Below, one piece after another: positions 50,823-60,001 of a stretch of DNA of 64,000 bases (its first letter is position 1; the number at the start of each line of letters is the position of its first letter). The DNA comes from Cedecea neteri (lineage in GTDB: Bacteria > Pseudomonadota > Gammaproteobacteria > Enterobacterales > Enterobacteriaceae): contig NZ_CP009458.1 of NCBI RefSeq assembly GCF_000758305.1, positions 4,526,001-4,590,000 of the forward strand, written 5' to 3'. The translations under genes and the position numbers were made by a program. The notes beneath the pieces were generated by a model, which worked only from the letters and a program-made list of their open reading frames with translations, was not told the origin of the DNA and did not search any database.

Positions 50823-51758
50823 CTACTCAAAATCCCCTTCGACCAGCAGCGTGTCGTCCCCTTCACTTCCCGCCGTGTTATAGCGGTAAGGGTTCTCTGG
50901 CGTCGCCAGCGCACTGAAAATAGCCTGCGCCAGCTCATTACCGCTTTCAGGGTTTTTACACAGCAGATAGCGAGTTTCAGGTAGAACTGGCAGCCCTTCT
51001 GACGCCCCCAGAACACGAAGTTCCGGACTCATCATCTCAACCGGCCTGGCCGTGACGCCTAACCCAGCTTTTACGGCTGCACGTACTGCAGCAAGCGTGG
51101 AGGCAACATAAGAAATACGCCATGGCGTCTGGCTGGCATCAAGATGTTCGAGCATCATATCGCGGTACGGGCTTGGATCGTCCAGCATAACCAGCGGCAG
51201 TGCTTCCCCACTTTGAAAGACATAATCTGCAGCACAGTACCAAAGCGTAGGTGAAGTCCGCAGAACAATGGCATCAAAGTTAGAAGGGTTTGAGGTGGTT
51301 ACTACCAGATCGACCTCATGCTGATTAAGCATTTCGATCATGAATGGATTGCGTTTGACCCGAACATCCAGCGCCAGCTTGGGATATACCGAACTGATAC
51401 GGTTTAACAGGAACGGCAAGATGGTATCTGCCGTTTCATCAGAGGCACCAAGGGTAAGCGAGCCTTGCAGGTTGTTAAACATCAGTGAAGAGCACGCTTC
51501 ATCATTGAAGCGAAGGATTTTACGCGCATAGCCCAGCAGTTGAATGCCGTGCTCGGTGAGCAGTTTATTACGGCCGTGTCGGGCAAAAAGCTCTTTCCCG
51601 ACTAATTGCTCAAGGCGCTGCATCTGTTGGCTTACAGCGGATTGAGTACGGCACACTGCCGCTGCCGCGGCCGCAAAGGTATTGAGATCGGCTACCGCAA
51701 CGAATGTCCTCAGCAGATCGAGGTCGAGGTTCAGTATCGGACGATTTGCGTTAATCAT
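50823..51758 (-). CDS. lrhA: LysR-type global regulator LrhA
   Basis: LrhA (HexA/PecT subgroup of LysR proteins) represses flhDC and thus motility and chemotaxis, and affects RpoS translation and type 1 fimbriae in E. coli. The 311-residue protein has the N-terminal helix-turn-helix LDLLRTFVAVADLNTFAAAAAAVCRTQSAVSQQMQRLEQLVGKELF, almost identical to E. coli. The effector domain is more diverged, and the C-terminus ends EGDDTLLVEGDFE. It lies upstream of nuo in the same direction but is separated by a terminator. It is preceded by about 1 kb of non-coding DNA. Confidence 0.97.
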   Translation of the reverse strand: MINANRPILNLDLDLLRTFVAVADLNTFAAAAAAVCRTQSAVSQQMQRLEQLVGKELFARHGRNKLLTEHGIQLLGYARKILRFNDEACSSLMFNNLQGSLTLGASDETADTILPFLLNRISSVYPKLALDVRVKRNPFMIEMLNQHEVDLVVTTSNPSNFDAIVLRTSPTLWYCAADYVFQSGEALPLVMLDDPSPYRDMMLEHLDASQTPWRISYVASTLAAVRAAVKAGLGVTARPVEMMSPELRVLGASEGLPVLPETRYLLCKNPESGNELAQAIFSALATPENPYRYNTAGSEGDDTLLVEGDFE

Positions 51759-52759
51759 AATTTATTCACTAATAGGTTGCTCTTTCGAGTCTGCCCTGGT
51801 TGTATTGCTATGATTTATCAAAGAGATAAAGCAATTCCTTTTACCGAATGTCTCCGGTAGTCTTGGCCGCATACGTTAGCGACGCTTCTGTTTGTTATTT
51901 TTGTATTCCCCGGCATGTCACAATTATCAGAAACACGCCCTAACGGGATATTATGCAGGTCAGGATAAGAAAAAACTCACTCACTCATCCTACCAGTCAG
52001 CTATTTTAAACCTGAGTTATAAAGGTAAATCAGCTCCGAAAAACGACTTTTAATAAGCTTTTATATGATTATTTAACGGGCTGGAGTACAGCGGCAGGCT
52101 TAAACCGACCAACACACACAACCAGTTGAATAATAATAAAAATATTTTAATTGGCCGACTTGACCACGCCGTTAGCGCAGCCATTGGCACCCAAAACCTA
52201 CCATTTTTCGTAGCCCATCTTACAGTAAAACATGATGTTTTATAACACTTATTACGAATTATCTGATCTTATTCTCTTTTTGTGGTTTCCACCTTGTTGA
52301 TTATTTACAGCGTTTTTTGAAGTCAGCCACAGACTATAATAAAAGACACTTAATTATTGCCGAGGTATTTATCTATTACATTAACCAATCTTTTGATATA
52401 CATCTCTTTAACTACCTTTTCATTAATTTCTTAATGTTCCCGGCATGAATATTAATTTTTCCTTATGTTTGGCGACAACACATTTACATCCACAGAACCT
52501 CTCGCTTAGTACAGCGTGTCAAGCAGAGAGTAATATTACATCAAAACAATAATGTAGATTTTTAATCTAACATAAAATAAAAAATAAGATTATTTAACCA
52601 TAAAAACTTTAAAGATCGCATTGCAGCTTATACATTCTGCTACAGAGATAAATTACGTTTCTTAAAGTCTCATCCTTCAAATCTTGCTGCAGCAGGAGTA
52701 CATTGTGGCGGTGCGCTTCCACGGCAGGACGCGAAATTAACAACAAAGGTCGAAGCTTC
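51759..52759. promoter_or_regulatory. 1-kb AT-rich intergenic region between lrhA and alaA
   Basis: No reading frame here looks like a gene. The central part (about 52100-52680) is markedly AT-rich with many A/T tracts, which suggests H-NS binding and bent DNA. It must hold the divergent lrhA and alaA promoters. In E. coli lrhA has a long leader under complex control, and the length here is comparable. I could not identify a specific operator or small RNA. Confidence 0.5.
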
Positions 52760-53974
52760 ATGTCCCCCATCGAAAAATCCAGCAAACTTGATAATGTCTG
52801 TTATGACATCCGTGGCCCGGTACTCAAAGAGGCAAAACGCCTTGAAGAAGAAGGCAACAAAGTGCTTAAACTCAACATCGGTAACCCCGCGCCGTTCGGT
52901 TTCGAAGCGCCGGATGAGATCCTTGTTGATGTGATCCGTAATCTTCCGACAGCCCAGGGATATTGCGACTCCAAAGGGCTATTCTCTGCCCGTAAAGCCA
53001 TCATGCAGCACTATCAGGCGCGCGGGATGCGGGATGTCACTACGGAAGATATCTATATTGGGAACGGTGTTTCCGAGCTGATCGTTCAGTCTATGCAGGC
53101 GCTGCTAAACAGCGGGGATGAAATGCTGGTTCCCGCGCCGGATTACCCGCTTTGGACAGCGGCCGTTTCTTTGTCCAGTGGCAAAGCCGTGCATTACCTG
53201 TGTGACGAAAGTTCAGACTGGTTCCCGGATCTCGACGATATCCGCGCTAAAATCACTCCGCGCACGCGTGGCATTGTGATTATTAACCCAAACAACCCTA
53301 CCGGCGCCGTTTACTCGAAAGAACTGCTGCTAGAGATTGTAGAAATTGCGCGCCAGCATAACCTGATCATCTTTGCCGATGAGATCTACGACAAGATTCT
53401 CTATGACGATGCCGAGCATCACTCGATCGCAGCCCTGGCACCGGATCTGCTGACCATTACCTTCAACGGTCTGTCAAAAACCTACCGTGTTGCCGGTTTC
53501 CGTCAGGGCTGGATGGTGCTTAACGGGCCGAAGAAACACGCGAAAGGCTATATAGAAGGCCTGGAAATGTTGGCCTCAATGCGCCTGTGCGCCAACGTCC
53601 CTGCCCAACATGCTATTCAGACAGCGCTGGGGGGATACCAAAGCATTAGCGAGTTTATCGTGCCGGGTGGCCGTCTATACGAACAGCGTAACCGTGCCTG
53701 GGAACTGATCAACGAAATCCCTGGCGTCTCCTGCGTTAAGCCGCGTGGGGCGTTGTATATGTTCCCGAAAATTGACGCAAAGCGTTTTAATATCCATGAC
53801 GACCAGAAAATGGTGCTGGACTTCCTGCTGCAGGAAAAGGTGCTGCTGGTTCAGGGCACAGCATTTAACTGGCCGTGGCCGGATCACGTGCGTATTGTGA
53901 CTCTGCCGCGCATTGATGACCTTGAAATGTCGATAGCCAAGCTGGGCCGCTTCCTCGGTCATTATCATCAGTAA
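52760..53974 (+). CDS. alaA: alanine transaminase AlaA
   Basis: AlaA is the PLP-dependent glutamate-pyruvate aminotransferase that makes most alanine in E. coli. The 404-residue fold-type I enzyme has Lys240 for the PLP Schiff base (NGLSKTYRVAGFRQGW), the Asn/Asp/Tyr cofactor contacts in NPNNPTGAVYS and FADEIYDKI, and the C-terminal substrate Arg in DHVRIVTLPR. The ATG at 52760 gives MSPIEKSSKLDNVCYDIRG as in E. coli; an upstream in-frame ATG at 52703 is not conserved. yfbR follows after 76 bp. Confidence 0.97.
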   Translation: MSPIEKSSKLDNVCYDIRGPVLKEAKRLEEEGNKVLKLNIGNPAPFGFEAPDEILVDVIRNLPTAQGYCDSKGLFSARKAIMQHYQARGMRDVTTEDIYIGNGVSELIVQSMQALLNSGDEMLVPAPDYPLWTAAVSLSSGKAVHYLCDESSDWFPDLDDIRAKITPRTRGIVIINPNNPTGAVYSKELLLEIVEIARQHNLIIFADEIYDKILYDDAEHHSIAALAPDLLTITFNGLSKTYRVAGFRQGWMVLNGPKKHAKGYIEGLEMLASMRLCANVPAQHAIQTALGGYQSISEFIVPGGRLYEQRNRAWELINEIPGVSCVKPRGALYMFPKIDAKRFNIHDDQKMVLDFLLQEKVLLVQGTAFNWPWPDHVRIVTLPRIDDLEMSIAKLGRFLGHYHQ

Positions 53975-54050
53975 GCCGTTCGGGGGGCATTTGCAATGTC
54001 CCCCTTCTCCCCTCACAATGACGTCACCGAGTTGTAACCGCGAGAACGTC

Positions 54051-54650
54051 ATGAGTCAGAGCCATTTCTTTGCCCACCTATCCCGCCTGAAACTGATTAA
54101 CCGCTGGCCACTGATGCGCAACGTCCGCACCGAGAATGTGTCCGAACACAGCTTACAGGTCGCCATGGTTGCCCATGCCCTCGCCGCTATCAAAAATCGT
54201 AAGTTTAACGGCAACGTTAACGCTGAAAGAATCGCGCTGCTGGCGCTGTACCACGACGCCAGTGAAGTGCTGACCGGGGATTTACCCACGCCGGTAAAAT
54301 ACTTCAATTCGCAAATCGCACACGAATACAAAGCCATTGAAAAGATTGCGCAGCAGAAGCTGATCGAAATGGTGCCGGAAGAGCTTCGCGATATCTGGGC
54401 GCCGCTGATCGATGAGCATAACTACACTGAAGAAGAGAAAGCGCTGGTGAAGCAGGCCGATGCGTTATGCGCTTATCTGAAATGCCTGGAGGAGCTGTCG
54501 GCAGGAAACAACGAGTTTCTGCTGGCTAAGAGCCGCCTGGAAAAAACGCTGGCCGACCGCCACAGCGCGGAAATGGATTATTTTATGCAGGTCTTTGTAC
54601 CGAGTTTCCAGCTCTCGCTGGATGAAATCAGCCAGGATTCGCCGCTTTAA
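54051..54650 (+). CDS. yfbR: 5'-deoxynucleotidase YfbR
   Basis: YfbR is an HD-domain phosphohydrolase that dephosphorylates deoxyribonucleoside 5'-monophosphates, including dCMP in dUMP-salvage bypass. The 199-residue protein equals E. coli in length. Metal-binding residues His33 (SEHSLQVA), His68-Asp69 (LYHDASE) and Asp137 (KQADALC) are all present. The ATG at 54051 gives MSQSHFFAHLSRLKLINRWP, matching the family start. Confidence 0.97.
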   Translation: MSQSHFFAHLSRLKLINRWPLMRNVRTENVSEHSLQVAMVAHALAAIKNRKFNGNVNAERIALLALYHDASEVLTGDLPTPVKYFNSQIAHEYKAIEKIAQQKLIEMVPEELRDIWAPLIDEHNYTEEEKALVKQADALCAYLKCLEELSAGNNEFLLAKSRLEKTLADRHSAEMDYFMQVFVPSFQLSLDEISQDSPL

Positions 54651-54691
54651 ACACTTTCCTCTGCCGAAGCGAAATCGGGATAATGTTTTCT

Positions 54692-54726
54692 CCTTCTCCC
54701 TTACAGGGAGAAGGCCGGGATGAGGG
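54692..54726. repeat. short copy of the dispersed palindrome downstream of yfbR
   Basis: CCTTCTCCC (54692-54700) and GGGAGAAGG (54706-54714) pair perfectly around TTACA, followed by GGGATGAGGG. It resembles one inner hairpin plus the right outer arm of the elements at 13332 and 45213, with the left arm missing. It lies between convergent yfbR and yfbS and may act as their transcript end. Confidence 0.65.
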
Positions 54727-54732
54727 TAAATA

Positions 54733-56565
54733 TCAGAACGGGAACAGCATCGGTACCATCACCACGCTCACGATCATCACAATCACGGTAAACGGTACGC
54801 CGAGCTTCACGAAGTCGCTGAACTTATAGTTTCCAGGCCCCAGCACCAGCGTGTTCACCGGTGAAGAGACTGGCGTCATAAACGCCGCAGAAGCCGCCAT
54901 CGCCACGATCATCGCAAACGGATAAGGTGAGACGCCCATTGATTTCGCCGCCGCCAGCGCAATAGGCGCCATCAATACGGCCGTGGCCGTATTGGAGATA
55001 AATAACCCGATAGCCGCACACATCACAAACAGGCACACCAGCATGATATATGGGCCGTAGCCGCCGCCAAACTCCATCAGCCCATGAACGATCAAATCCA
55101 CCCCGCCGGTTTTCTGCAGCGCCAAAGCAAAAGGCATCATCCCGACAATCAAAATAATGCTCGGCCAGTGAATTGCCTTATAGGCACTTTCCATATCAAT
55201 ACAGCGGAACTTGCCCATCAGCAGGCAGGCGATAATCGCGGCGATGGGATTCGGTATTTCGTCGGTCAGCATCAGCGCCACCATCAGCGCCAGGCAGAAA
55301 ATCGCATGAGGTGCCTGGCTGTGTGCCGGGGAAGCATCCCGCTCTTCCACCGGCAGATTGAGCACCAGGAAATCACGGTTTTGCTGTGAGAGCTGGTTGA
55401 TAAGCTTCCAGTCGCCGACCACCAGCATAATGTCACCCAGTTGAACAGGTTCATCCACAAGTAGTCCTTCCATTGCTTTACCGTCTCGACGCAGGCCAAC
55501 AACATTGAGACCGTAGCGGGTTCGGAAGGCAATTTCTCGCAAAGTCTGCCCGGTGAGCCCGGACTCTGGCAGCAGAGAAACTTCTGCCATCCCCACATCC
55601 AGCGCCTGATCGGAGAAATACTCGCCGCGCAGAATCATCGGCTCCAGCATTTGCTCCCCGCAAAACTCTCGCAAATCAACGTCTGAGGCGGACATATCGA
55701 TCAGCAGAACGTCACGTGCGCGGAACTCAGTCACGCCGGTCACATTAACGATAACACGGCGGAACTTGCGCCATCGTTCAAGACCGATAACGTTAGCCCC
55801 GTAGCGCTCGCGTAGTTTCAAATCATCGAGTCGGTGGCCGACCATCGGCGAACCAGGGCGAATAGCCAGCCGTCGCGCCCGCCCGGTCAGGCGATACTCT
55901 TTAATCAAGTCACGAAATGAACGGCGCTTCCAGCTCTCTTTTCCTGCTTCATCGCCCTGACCTTTGAGAGCAAAGCGCACCACCAGCATATAAAGGATGC
56001 CGAGCACCAACACCGCAAGGCCAATCGGCGTCACGCTAAAGAACTGGAACCCCTCCAGCCCTTCACGCAGCAGCTCGCTGTTGATAACCAGATTAGGTGG
56101 TGTCGCGACCAGCGTCATCATGCCGCTTATCAGCCCGGCAAAGCTGAGCGGCATCATTAGTCTGGAAGGAGAGATTTTCATGCGCATAGAAACGCTGAGC
56201 ACCACCGGAATAAAAATGGCCACCACGCCGGTAGAACTCATGAAGGCACCTAATCCGGCCACCGTCACCATCAGCAGGACCAGCATTTTGGTTTCGCTAC
56301 TGCCCGCCACGTCCACCAGCCAGCTTCCCATTTTGGTGGCTACGCCGGTACGCACCAACCCGTCGCCAATAATGAACAACGCGGCAATCAGGATAACGTT
56401 GGGATCGCTAAAGCCGGAAAACGCTTCGCTGAGGCTTAATGTTCCGCTAAGCACAAAAGCAACAATCACCAACAGCGCTACCGCATCCATACGCATCTTT
56501 CCGGTCGCGAACAGCAGGACGGCAATCCCCAGCAACGACAACACCCAAATGAGTTCCGAATTCAA
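54733..56565 (-). CDS. yfbS: SLC13/DASS-family transporter YfbS
   Basis: YfbS is a predicted inner-membrane permease of the divalent anion:Na+ symporter (SLC13) family; its substrate is unknown. The 610-residue protein (E. coli length) has N-terminal membrane helices, then two cytoplasmic RCK_C/TrkA-C domains in the middle (about residues 205-390, e.g. IRPGSPMVGHRLDDLKLRERYGANVIG and LTGQTLREIAFRTRYGLNVVG), then a second membrane bundle. The family motifs STGVVAIFIPV and SNTATAVLMAP with SSPVNTLVLGPG are present. It has its own promoter region between it and hxpA. Confidence 0.93.
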   Translation of the reverse strand: MNSELIWVLSLLGIAVLLFATGKMRMDAVALLVIVAFVLSGTLSLSEAFSGFSDPNVILIAALFIIGDGLVRTGVATKMGSWLVDVAGSSETKMLVLLMVTVAGLGAFMSSTGVVAIFIPVVLSVSMRMKISPSRLMMPLSFAGLISGMMTLVATPPNLVINSELLREGLEGFQFFSVTPIGLAVLVLGILYMLVVRFALKGQGDEAGKESWKRRSFRDLIKEYRLTGRARRLAIRPGSPMVGHRLDDLKLRERYGANVIGLERWRKFRRVIVNVTGVTEFRARDVLLIDMSASDVDLREFCGEQMLEPMILRGEYFSDQALDVGMAEVSLLPESGLTGQTLREIAFRTRYGLNVVGLRRDGKAMEGLLVDEPVQLGDIMLVVGDWKLINQLSQQNRDFLVLNLPVEERDASPAHSQAPHAIFCLALMVALMLTDEIPNPIAAIIACLLMGKFRCIDMESAYKAIHWPSIILIVGMMPFALALQKTGGVDLIVHGLMEFGGGYGPYIMLVCLFVMCAAIGLFISNTATAVLMAPIALAAAKSMGVSPYPFAMIVAMAASAAFMTPVSSPVNTLVLGPGNYKFSDFVKLGVPFTVIVMIVSVVMVPMLFPF

Positions 56566-56625
56566 AACGAGTCCCTGAATGGCTGAATATTGGTGAATTG
56601 AATGTAGACGAGAATGCCATAAAAA

Positions 56626-56645
56626 AACCCCGCAAATGCGGGGTT
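56626..56645 (-). terminator. hxpA terminator
   Basis: Arms AACCCCGC (56626-56633) and GCGGGGTT (56638-56645) with loop AAAT. On the minus strand the stem is followed by a seven-T run, about 12 bases after the hxpA stop. Confidence 0.88.
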
Positions 56646-56656
56646 AAATCATGGGA

Positions 56657-57316
56657 TTAGTGTTTTCTTAACACTTCGACTATTCCGTCCGGCGATTTCT
56701 GAACAAGCAATTCGGTGAGGGAAGTCAGAACGTAATCTACGTGCTCAAGTCGGGGGGTATCCGCCGGGGCATTAACGGCTATCACATGGCAGCCAGCGGC
56801 AAGTCCGGAAAGCACGCCAGCGGGCGCATCTTCAACAACCACGCACTCTTCCGGCTCCAGGCCAAGCAGCTGCGCTCCCAGCAAATAGGCATCCGGTTCT
56901 GGTTTACCACGTGCGACCCGTTCCGCGGTCACAAACACTTCCGGTTCTGGCAGCCCACCGGCCAGGCGACGGGCGGATGCTACCGGCACGGAACCTGAAG
57001 TCACTATGGCCCACGGAATCCCCGCTTCGTTAAGATGAGCCAACAGCTCTGCAGCACCCGGCAGCGCGACAATGCCGTCGGTATCTTCAGACTCAAGTTT
57101 CTCCAGACGCAGGAATTCCTGCTGAATCTCTTCCTCAGAAGCACCGGCCATAAAGTGGCGCAGTGAGGTAATCGCCTGCTTGCCGTGGATGAAGCCCAAT
57201 ACTTCTTCCGGGGAAATATTAAAACGCTTTGCCCAGTTTACCCACGCGCGCTCAACGGCAGGAAGGGAGTCAACCAGCGTACCATCCAAATCAAACAAGA
57301 AACCTTTACACTTCAC
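56657..57316 (-). CDS. hxpA: sugar phosphatase HxpA (YfbT), HAD family
   Basis: HxpA (formerly YfbT) is a HAD-like phosphatase acting on sugar phosphates such as hexitol- and fructose-phosphates. The 219-residue protein (E. coli 216) has nucleophile Asp9 and Asp11 in FLFDLDGTLVDS, Thr/Ser motif II in AIVTSGS, the Lys in RGKPEPDAY and the metal Asp in VVVEDAPAG. The GTG at 57316 is chosen because AGGAG lies 9 bases upstream and the product starts KCKGFLFDLDG as in E. coli (MRCKGF). An ATG at 57352 would overlap the end of yfbU and add 12 unconserved residues. It is downstream of yfbU with a 13-bp gap. Confidence 0.94.
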   Translation of the reverse strand: MKCKGFLFDLDGTLVDSLPAVERAWVNWAKRFNISPEEVLGFIHGKQAITSLRHFMAGASEEEIQQEFLRLEKLESEDTDGIVALPGAAELLAHLNEAGIPWAIVTSGSVPVASARRLAGGLPEPEVFVTAERVARGKPEPDAYLLGAQLLGLEPEECVVVEDAPAGVLSGLAAGCHVIAVNAPADTPRLEHVDYVLTSLTELLVQKSPDGIVEVLRKH

Positions 57317-57329
57317 TACGCGTCTCTCC

Positions 57330-57824
57330 TCAGGCGTTAATGATCTGCGCAATCTCGTTGGCGCTTAAGTGATACTGACGTGGGCAAGCGTGCCACACTT
57401 TCAGCATTCGTTGGTATTTGTCCCACATCGGGGTTTGGGCGTTGAAACCGTGAGTACCGGCATCAAAATGGGTATATCGGCCTTCAATATTCACCATAAA
57501 GCGAACATAGCCGAGGAAGCGGGCTTCAGTGGCTGCATCAAACCCCATAAACGTGACGCGGCGCTCATCGATTTCTTTGCTGTCTTTCAGGTTGGTCCAG
57601 GAGACATGCATCGCGTGATACATTTCCATGATGTCGATAACGATGCGGCATGTTTCCTCTTTTAGCTCGCCAAACTCGCGATCCAGCTCGCGCATTTGCA
57701 GGCCATAGCCGCGTTCGATGATGGTCTGCAGACGACGATAGCGTTCGGCGTTGTCCGGGTCCATCATCGTCATCATCTTATACTGGTTAGATAAAATCAG
57801 ACGTTGCGCGTGGGTCATTTCCAT
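57330..57824 (-). CDS. yfbU: YfbU family protein
   Basis: YfbU is a conserved 164-residue cytoplasmic protein of unknown function found across Gammaproteobacteria. It is mostly helical, rich in charged residues (RRLQTIIERGYGLQMRELDREFGELKEETCR) with a conserved C-terminus YHLSANEIAQIINA. The start at 57824 is set by AGGAG 7 bases upstream and the E. coli N-terminus MEMTNAQRLILSNQY; an ATG seven codons upstream is not conserved. It is encoded ahead of hxpA, probably in one transcript. Confidence 0.95.
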   Translation of the reverse strand: MEMTHAQRLILSNQYKMMTMMDPDNAERYRRLQTIIERGYGLQMRELDREFGELKEETCRIVIDIMEMYHAMHVSWTNLKDSKEIDERRVTFMGFDAATEARFLGYVRFMVNIEGRYTHFDAGTHGFNAQTPMWDKYQRMLKVWHACPRQYHLSANEIAQIINA

Positions 57825-57919
57825 TTCCTGGCTCCTTTGGTACATGGAAAAATTCAGGTTACGGTTAGGATAACCTGTAAGAAAGTGTGCCTTCCTTTAT
57901 ATGCGCAACCGCAGGGTAA

Positions 57920-58375
57920 TTACAAATCATCCAGGAAAGTTTTATCCAGCTGTTTGAACGCACGCTTCAGCACGTCCGCCAGCGCCTGGTAATCAGGCTT
58001 GCCTTCCACCGGTGCCAGGGCCTGCCCGGCTTCCTGAAGCTTCATGCGGACGTCATAAAACCACTGTAACGTCGACGGTGGTAAAGGCGTGACCGAGCGT
58101 TTGCCCAACCACCACAACCCTTGCATCGGCAGGCTACAGGCAAAGAGTGCCGTCGCCACCGCCGGGCCAAGCTGGCCACCCAACGCGATTTGCCACGTCA
58201 GGGTAAATACCGCCAGCGGCGGCATAAAGCGGATGGCATAGCGGGTGGCACGTATCACGCGGTTTTCGATAAACACCGGCGCCAGACGCTTATCCAGCGG
58301 CCAGGTCTTTGAGTAGTGTTGCCCACGTCCGAACAGGCTAAACCAGCTTACATGGCTATTCTGGGGTGTCGACAT
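57920..58375 (-). CDS. yfbV: membrane protein YfbV (UPF0208)
   Basis: YfbV is a small inner-membrane protein of the UPF0208/DUF412 family. In E. coli it is implicated in insulating the Ter macrodomain, with MatP. The 151-residue protein has two hydrophobic segments (about residues 46-65 and 70-90), a Trp-rich loop (QGLWWLGKRSVTPLPP), and a soluble C-terminus ending FKQLDKTFLDDL. It is divergent from ackA and upstream of yfbU, from which a 95-bp gap with a CAGGTTA/TAACCTG stem separates it. Confidence 0.94.
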   Translation of the reverse strand: MSTPQNSHVSWFSLFGRGQHYSKTWPLDKRLAPVFIENRVIRATRYAIRFMPPLAVFTLTWQIALGGQLGPAVATALFACSLPMQGLWWLGKRSVTPLPPSTLQWFYDVRMKLQEAGQALAPVEGKPDYQALADVLKRAFKQLDKTFLDDL

Positions 58376-58713
58376 GGCTCATACCTCAACTCTACGTATA
58401 AAAAATAAAATAATACTGTAACTCAACAACTCTAAATGACATCGTTCAAAAAATTTTGTCTTTCCGAGCCGCTATCTGCTACCCTGTGCCGGCCTTTGAT
58501 GGCCGTAGTTGGGAAACCACAAGCTGTCAAACATTCTTTTACATCGCCGTGACCTGCAGCCTCAGGAATATGGCGTAAACTCTGAGTAATTTTATTCGCC
58601 ATGCCGAAAAACGCTTCCGGCATGACGTTAATCATAAATGTCGGCGTCATCATGCGCTACGCTGATAGACTCACTGACGTTTTTTTAGCCACGTATCAAA
58701 AATAGGTACTTCC
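58376..58713. promoter_or_regulatory. divergent yfbV-ackA region
   Basis: 338 bp hold the promoters of yfbV and ackA. No gene is credible. Toward ackA several short inverted repeats occur: CTCAG/CTGAG (58561-58586), CATGCCG/CGGCATG (58600-58624), and CATGACG with CGTCAT (58621-58650). These suggest a structured ackA leader. The ribosome-binding site is the weak TAGGTACTTCC stretch before the ATG, the same as in E. coli. Confidence 0.5.
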
Positions 58714-59916
58714 ATGTCGAGTAAGCTAGTACTGGTTCTGAACTGCGGTAGCTCATCACTGAAATTCGCAATTATCGATGCTGTAAACGGTGAAGAGTAC
58801 CTTTCTGGTTTAGCAGAGTGTTTCCACCTTCCTGAAGCCCGTATCAAGTGGAAGCTGGACGGCGCTAAACAAGAAGCGGCTCTGGGTGCAGGTGCCGCTC
58901 ACAGCGAAGCTCTTAACTTCATCGTTAATAAAATTCTGGCAGAAAAACCAGAATTGTCCGCTCAGCTGACCGCAATTGGTCACCGTATCGTACACGGCGG
59001 TGAAAAATACACCAGCTCCGTTGTTATCGATGATTCTGTGATTCAGGGTATCAAAGATTCAGCCTCTTTTGCACCGCTGCATAACCCGGCTCACCTGATC
59101 GGTATCGCTGAAGCCCTGAAATCCTTCCCTAACCTGGCTGATAAAAACGTTGCCGTGTTCGACACCGCGTTCCATCAGACCATGCCGGAAGAATCTTTCC
59201 TCTACGCTCTGCCGTACAAACTGTACAAAGAGCACGGCGTTCGTCGCTACGGCGCACACGGCACCAGCCACTTCTACGTGACTCAAGAAGCCGCAAAAAT
59301 GCTGAACAAGCCGGTTGATGAACTGAATATCATCACCTGCCACCTGGGCAACGGCGGTTCCGTTTCTGCTATCCGTAACGGCAAATGCGTTGATACCTCC
59401 ATGGGTCTGACCCCGCTGGAAGGTCTGGTGATGGGTACCCGTTCCGGTGACATCGACCCGGCTATCATCTTCCACCTGCACGATGCCCTGGGCATGAGCG
59501 TAGAAGACATCAACAAAATGCTGACCAAAGAGTCCGGCCTGCTGGGTCTGACCGAAGTGACCAGCGACTGCCGTTACGTTGAAGACAACTACGCAACTAA
59601 AGAAGACGCTAAACGTGCAATGGACGTTTACTGCCACCGTCTGGCGAAATACATCGGTTCTTACACCGCGCTGATGGATGGTCGTCTGGACGCCGTTGTC
59701 TTCACCGGCGGTATCGGTGAAAACGCCGCGATGGTGCGCGAGCTGTCTCTGGGCAAACTGGGCGTACTGGGCTTCGATGTTGATCACGAGCGCAACCTGG
59801 CTGCACGTTTCGGCAAGTCTGGCTTCATCAACAAGGAAGGCACCCGCCCTGCGGTGGTTATCACCACCAACGAAGAGCTGGTCATCGCTCAGGATGCATC
59901 CCGCCTGACCGCCTGA
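58714..59916 (+). CDS. ackA: acetate kinase AckA
   Basis: AckA interconverts acetyl phosphate + ADP and acetate + ATP, the substrate-level phosphorylation step of acetate overflow. Its 400 residues equal E. coli. The ASKHA-fold signatures are present: LVLNCGSSSLKF at the N-terminus, the second family signature at DTAFHQTMP with the YGAHGTSH His, CHLGNGGSVSAI for phosphate, and VFTGGIGENAAMVR plus TTNEELVIA at the C-terminus. pta follows after 85 bp. Expression in E. coli is largely constitutive with a common ackA-pta transcript. Confidence 0.99.
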   Translation: MSSKLVLVLNCGSSSLKFAIIDAVNGEEYLSGLAECFHLPEARIKWKLDGAKQEAALGAGAAHSEALNFIVNKILAEKPELSAQLTAIGHRIVHGGEKYTSSVVIDDSVIQGIKDSASFAPLHNPAHLIGIAEALKSFPNLADKNVAVFDTAFHQTMPEESFLYALPYKLYKEHGVRRYGAHGTSHFYVTQEAAKMLNKPVDELNIITCHLGNGGSVSAIRNGKCVDTSMGLTPLEGLVMGTRSGDIDPAIIFHLHDALGMSVEDINKMLTKESGLLGLTEVTSDCRYVEDNYATKEDAKRAMDVYCHRLAKYIGSYTALMDGRLDAVVFTGGIGENAAMVRELSLGKLGVLGFDVDHERNLAARFGKSGFINKEGTRPAVVITTNEELVIAQDASRLTA

Positions 59917-60001
59917 TTCCCTCACCGCCAGCCTTAGCTGGCGGTGTTGTTTTCTGAGTCGAGTGAGCATATCTGCTCGCGAAAACGAAAGAGGTTATAC
60001 C

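Noticed and set aside
57855..57877. CAGGTTA/TAACCTG stem between yfbU and yfbV, considered as a terminator
   Set aside because: Only 7 bp, mostly A/T outside the core, and no T-run on the minus strand, so it does not meet the usual terminator pattern.
58432..58653. A 73-codon frame between yfbV and ackA on the minus strand
   Set aside because: No ribosome-binding site or recognisable similarity, and the bases are better explained as promoter and leader repeats of ackA.
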